From positions 1-7,119 of the forward strand of contig CALJNY010000199.1 of assembly GCA_937981515.1 (NCBI GenBank): DNA of 7,119 nucleotides. Reading direction: 5' to 3'. This document shows, in pieces, positions 4,601 to 7,119 of the stretch (within the stretch, counting starts at the first letter, position 1; each line of letters opens with the position of its first letter). Made by a program: the position numbers and the translations under genes. Under the pieces are notes generated by a model. The model ran no database searches. It saw only the letters and a list, made by a program, of their open reading frames with translations, and was not told where the DNA came from. Origin of the DNA: an uncultured Collinsella sp. (GTDB lineage Bacteria; Actinomycetota; Coriobacteriia; Coriobacteriales; Coriobacteriaceae).

Positions 4601-7119
4601 TAACGATTCCTGCCGTGGCAGTACTTAAACTTCTTGCCGCTACCGCAGGGGCACGGGTCGTTGCGGCCCACGTTGACGTACGGATCGTCGCTCTCGGACT
4701 TGCGATAGGTGGTCACCTTGCCACCGTTGTTGACGGCAGCCGGACCACCCTGGACAGCCGTGCGGGCCTGCACCTGCGCCTGCTTGCGCAGCACCGAGTC
4801 GCCGTTGTCACCATCGACCTCGGCAGGACCGGAGAAGCGCGCACCCTCGAGCGCGGGCTCCTCCTTGTGCTCCACGGCACGCGGGGCAGCCTTGATCTCG
4901 ATGCGCAGAACCGTACGCAGATAATCCTCGTACATGGTGTCGACGAGTATCTGGAACGCGCCGTAGGCCTCGGTCTTGTACTCGACCAGCGGGTCGCGCT
5001 GGCCAAAGCCGCGCAGGCCGATGCCGGTCTTGAGGTAGTCCATCTCCTGCAGGTAGTTCATCCAACGGGTATCGATGACGCGCAGCATGACCTGGGTGTT
5101 GAGCTCGCGCATCAGGTCCTCGCCCAAGCGCTCGGCCTTCATGTTGTAGCACTTCTCTACGTAAGCCAGGACATCGGCAGCCAGGGCCTCATAATCCTCG
5201 TCGGGGAACTTCGGCGTATCGATGTGGCCGGTGAGCTCCACAACCCACTTGCGCAGGCCCTCCAGGTCGCGCTCACCATCGTGGCTGTCCTTGGTGCAGA
5301 ACTCCTGCACGCAACGGTAGACGGTATCGTGCATGACCTCGGTGATGTGGTCGGTCAGGTCCTTGCCGTCCAGAATCTTGTTGCGCTCGGCGTAGATGAC
5401 CTGGCGCTGCTTGTTCATGACGTCGTCGTACTCAAGGACGCTCTTACGCATGGAGAAGTTGATGCTCTCGACCTTGTGCTGGGCGCTCTCGACGGCCTTG
5501 GAGATGATCTTGTGCTGAATGGGCATGTCGTCGCCCATGTCGGCCGTGACCATCATCTTGGAGACGCGGTCCATCTTGTCGCCGCCGAACAGGCGCATGA
5601 GGTCGTCCTCGAGCGACAGGTAGAACTGGGTCTCGCCCGGATCGCCCTGACGTCCGGAACGGCCGCGCAGCTGGTTGTCGATACGACGGGACTCGTGGCG
5701 CTCGGTGCCGATAACGGTCAGGCCGCCGGCGGCAAGCACGCGCTCGCGCTCGGCCTTGCAGGTCTCCTTGGCCTCGGCGTTAAACTGCTCGAGCTGCTCG
5801 GGCGTCACGTCCTCCATGGTCAGGCCCTCGTACTCCAAGCGCTCGCGCACCAGCTCGTCGGGGTTGCCGCCCAGCAGGATGTCGGTACCACGACCGGCCA
5901 TGTTAGTAGCGATGGTCACGGCGCCGTAGCGTCCGGCCTGGGCAACGATATGAGCCTCGCGCTCGTGATGCTTGGCGTTGAGGACCTCGTGCGCGATGCC
6001 GCGCTTGGTAAGGGCGGCGGACAGCTTCTCGGAGCTCTCGATGGAGACGGTGCCCACCAGGACCGGTTGGCCCTTGGCGTGACGACGCTCAACGTCGTCG
6101 GCAACGGCGTTGTATTTAGCCTGAATGGTGCGGTACACCAGGTCCTCGTGGTCCACGCGCTGCACGGGCTTGTTGGAGGGGATGACCTCGACGGGCAGCT
6201 TGTAGATCTCGCGGAACTCAGCATCCTCGGTAAGTGCCGTGCCGGTCATGCCGGAGAGCTTGTCATACAGACGGAAGTAGTTCTGCAGGGTGATGGTGGC
6301 CAGGGTCTGGTTCTCCTCGCGTACGAGCACGCCCTCTTTGGCCTCAATGGCCTGGTGCAGGCCCTCGGAGTAACGGAGGCCTTCCATAATGCGGCCGGTG
6401 AACTCGTCGACGATCTTGACCTCGCCGTTGGTGACCACGTACTGCTTATCACGGTGGAACATGTACTGGGCCTTCAGCGCCTGCTGCAGGTGGTTGACCA
6501 GCTGGCCGGAGAGATCGGCATAGATGTCATCGATACCCAGGCGGCGCTCGATCTTCTTAAGACCGCGCTCGGTGGCGGCGATGGTGTGCTTGGCCTCGTC
6601 CATGACGTAGTCGCCCGTGGGTTCAACGTCCTCGGTGGCGGTGAGCATGTCGTGCGACACGTCCTCACCGCGCTCCAGGCCGCGCACGGCGCGCGCGAAG
6701 TCCTTGTAGGTGCTGGCGGACTTAGTGCCGGCGCCCGAGATAATGAGCGGCGTCCTGGCCTCATCGATCAGGATGGAGTCTACCTCGTCGACGATGGCGT
6801 AGTTGTGACCGCGCTGCACGCGCTGCTCGGAACGGGTGACCATGTTGTCGCGCAGGTAGTCGAAACCGAACTCGGAGTTGGTGCCGTAAGTGACGTCTGC
6901 CTGGTAGGCCGGGCGCTTGAGCTCGAGCGGCATGTTGTTCTGGAGCAGACCGACGGTCATGCCCAGGTACTTGTAGATGCGACCCATCCACTCGGAGTCG
7001 CGCTTTGCCAGGTAATCGTTGACGGTAACGACATGCACGCCCTTGCCGGCGATAGCGTTGAGGTAGCCGGCCAAGGTGGAGACGAGCGTCTTGCCCTCGC
7101 CGGTCATCATCTCGGCAAT
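4600..7119 (-). CDS. secA: SecA, preprotein translocase ATPase (5' end truncated by window edge)
   Basis: SecA is the cytosolic and membrane-peripheral ATPase that pushes unfolded preproteins through the SecYEG channel. The frame is open to the window edge; the first codons seen read IAEMMTGEGKT, the Walker A motif, which lies near residue 102-109 in E. coli SecA, so about 100 N-terminal residues are missing. In the 839 visible residues, Walker A is at 4-11, Walker B (VDEVDS) around 110-115, GMTGTA at 290-295, NMAGRGTDILLGG at 406-418, and the helicase motif VI region RRIDNQLRGRSGRQG around 478-492. A low-complexity linker precedes a C-terminal zinc-binding tail with C823, C825, C834 and H835 (CxC-x8-CH), which usually binds SecB or the ribosome. 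This tail and the intact motor point to the housekeeping SecA1 rather than an accessory SecA2. The Met at 7110 is internal and not the real start. The TAA stop overlaps the prfB start by one base. Confidence 0.98.
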   Translation of the reverse strand: MAEMMTGEGKTLVSTLAGYLNAIAGKGVHVVTVNDYLAKRDSEWMGRIYKYLGMTVGLLQNNMPLELKRPAYQADVTYGTNSEFGFDYLRDNMVTRSEQRVQRGHNYAIVDEVDSILIDEARTPLIISGAGTKSASTYKDFARAVRGLERGEDVSHDMLTATEDVEPTGDYVMDEAKHTIAATERGLKKIERRLGIDDIYADLSGQLVNHLQQALKAQYMFHRDKQYVVTNGEVKIVDEFTGRIMEGLRYSEGLHQAIEAKEGVLVREENQTLATITLQNYFRLYDKLSGMTGTALTEDAEFREIYKLPVEVIPSNKPVQRVDHEDLVYRTIQAKYNAVADDVERRHAKGQPVLVGTVSIESSEKLSAALTKRGIAHEVLNAKHHEREAHIVAQAGRYGAVTIATNMAGRGTDILLGGNPDELVRERLEYEGLTMEDVTPEQLEQFNAEAKETCKAERERVLAAGGLTVIGTERHESRRIDNQLRGRSGRQGDPGETQFYLSLEDDLMRLFGGDKMDRVSKMMVTADMGDDMPIQHKIISKAVESAQHKVESINFSMRKSVLEYDDVMNKQRQVIYAERNKILDGKDLTDHITEVMHDTVYRCVQEFCTKDSHDGERDLEGLRKWVVELTGHIDTPKFPDEDYEALAADVLAYVEKCYNMKAERLGEDLMRELNTQVMLRVIDTRWMNYLQEMDYLKTGIGLRGFGQRDPLVEYKTEAYGAFQILVDTMYEDYLRTVLRIEIKAAPRAVEHKEEPALEGARFSGPAEVDGDNGDSVLRKQAQVQARTAVQGGPAAVNNGGKVTTYRKSESDDPYVNVGRNDPCPCGSGKKFKYCHGRNR
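4608..4611 (-). promoter_or_regulatory. Shine-Dalgarno of prfB inside the 3' end of secA
   Basis: The minus strand reads AGGA, seven bases before the prfB ATG at 4598-4600, and lies within the last secA codons. Together with the one-base TAATG overlap, it supports this prfB start and suggests translational coupling to secA. Confidence 0.7.

Overview
The window carries five protein genes, all on the minus strand. Reading in the direction of transcription (high to low coordinates) they are: secA (5' end cut by the window edge), prfB (peptide-chain release factor 2), a YitT-family membrane protein, and a two-gene transketolase (N-terminal subunit, then C-terminal subunit). The coding DNA is GC-rich, the intergenic DNA less so. 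The split transketolase, the Gram-positive-type secA-prfB pair, the Actinobacteria-like RF2 and the style of the palindromic intergenic DNA together suggest a gut actinobacterium of the Coriobacteriia, perhaps Collinsella-like. That assignment is inference and was not tested by any search.

Layout: 4600-7119 is secA without roughly its first 100 codons. It overlaps prfB (3452-4600) by one base (TAATG), so the two are very likely co-transcribed and translationally coupled. A 165-nt gap (3287-3451) follows. It holds a weak hairpin, and then a clear hairpin plus T6 tract that ends only a few bases before the ribosome binding site of the YitT-family gene (2396-3286). A 207-nt gap (2189-2395) precedes the transketolase pair: N-subunit 1358-2188 and C-subunit 415-1356, separated by one base. 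The pair is followed by a terminator at 316-344. Positions 1-414 hold no gene but are rich in structure: a nested palindrome (1-107), a second 21-bp-arm palindrome (245-311), the terminator, and an 18-bp direct repeat with period 22.

Function: secA (protein export motor) and prfB (UGA/UAA termination) are housekeeping genes. The transketolase halves form one ThDP enzyme of the non-oxidative pentose phosphate pathway. The YitT-family protein is an uncharacterised membrane protein.

Most notable points: RF2 has SPT where the stop-recognition tripeptide is normally SPF; prfB lacks the usual autoregulatory UGA frameshift; none of the five genes ends in UGA; the YitT gene has a terminator placed against its Shine-Dalgarno sequence; and the left end carries two elaborate palindromic elements. 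I did not find a clear defence, mobile or other wholly new system.
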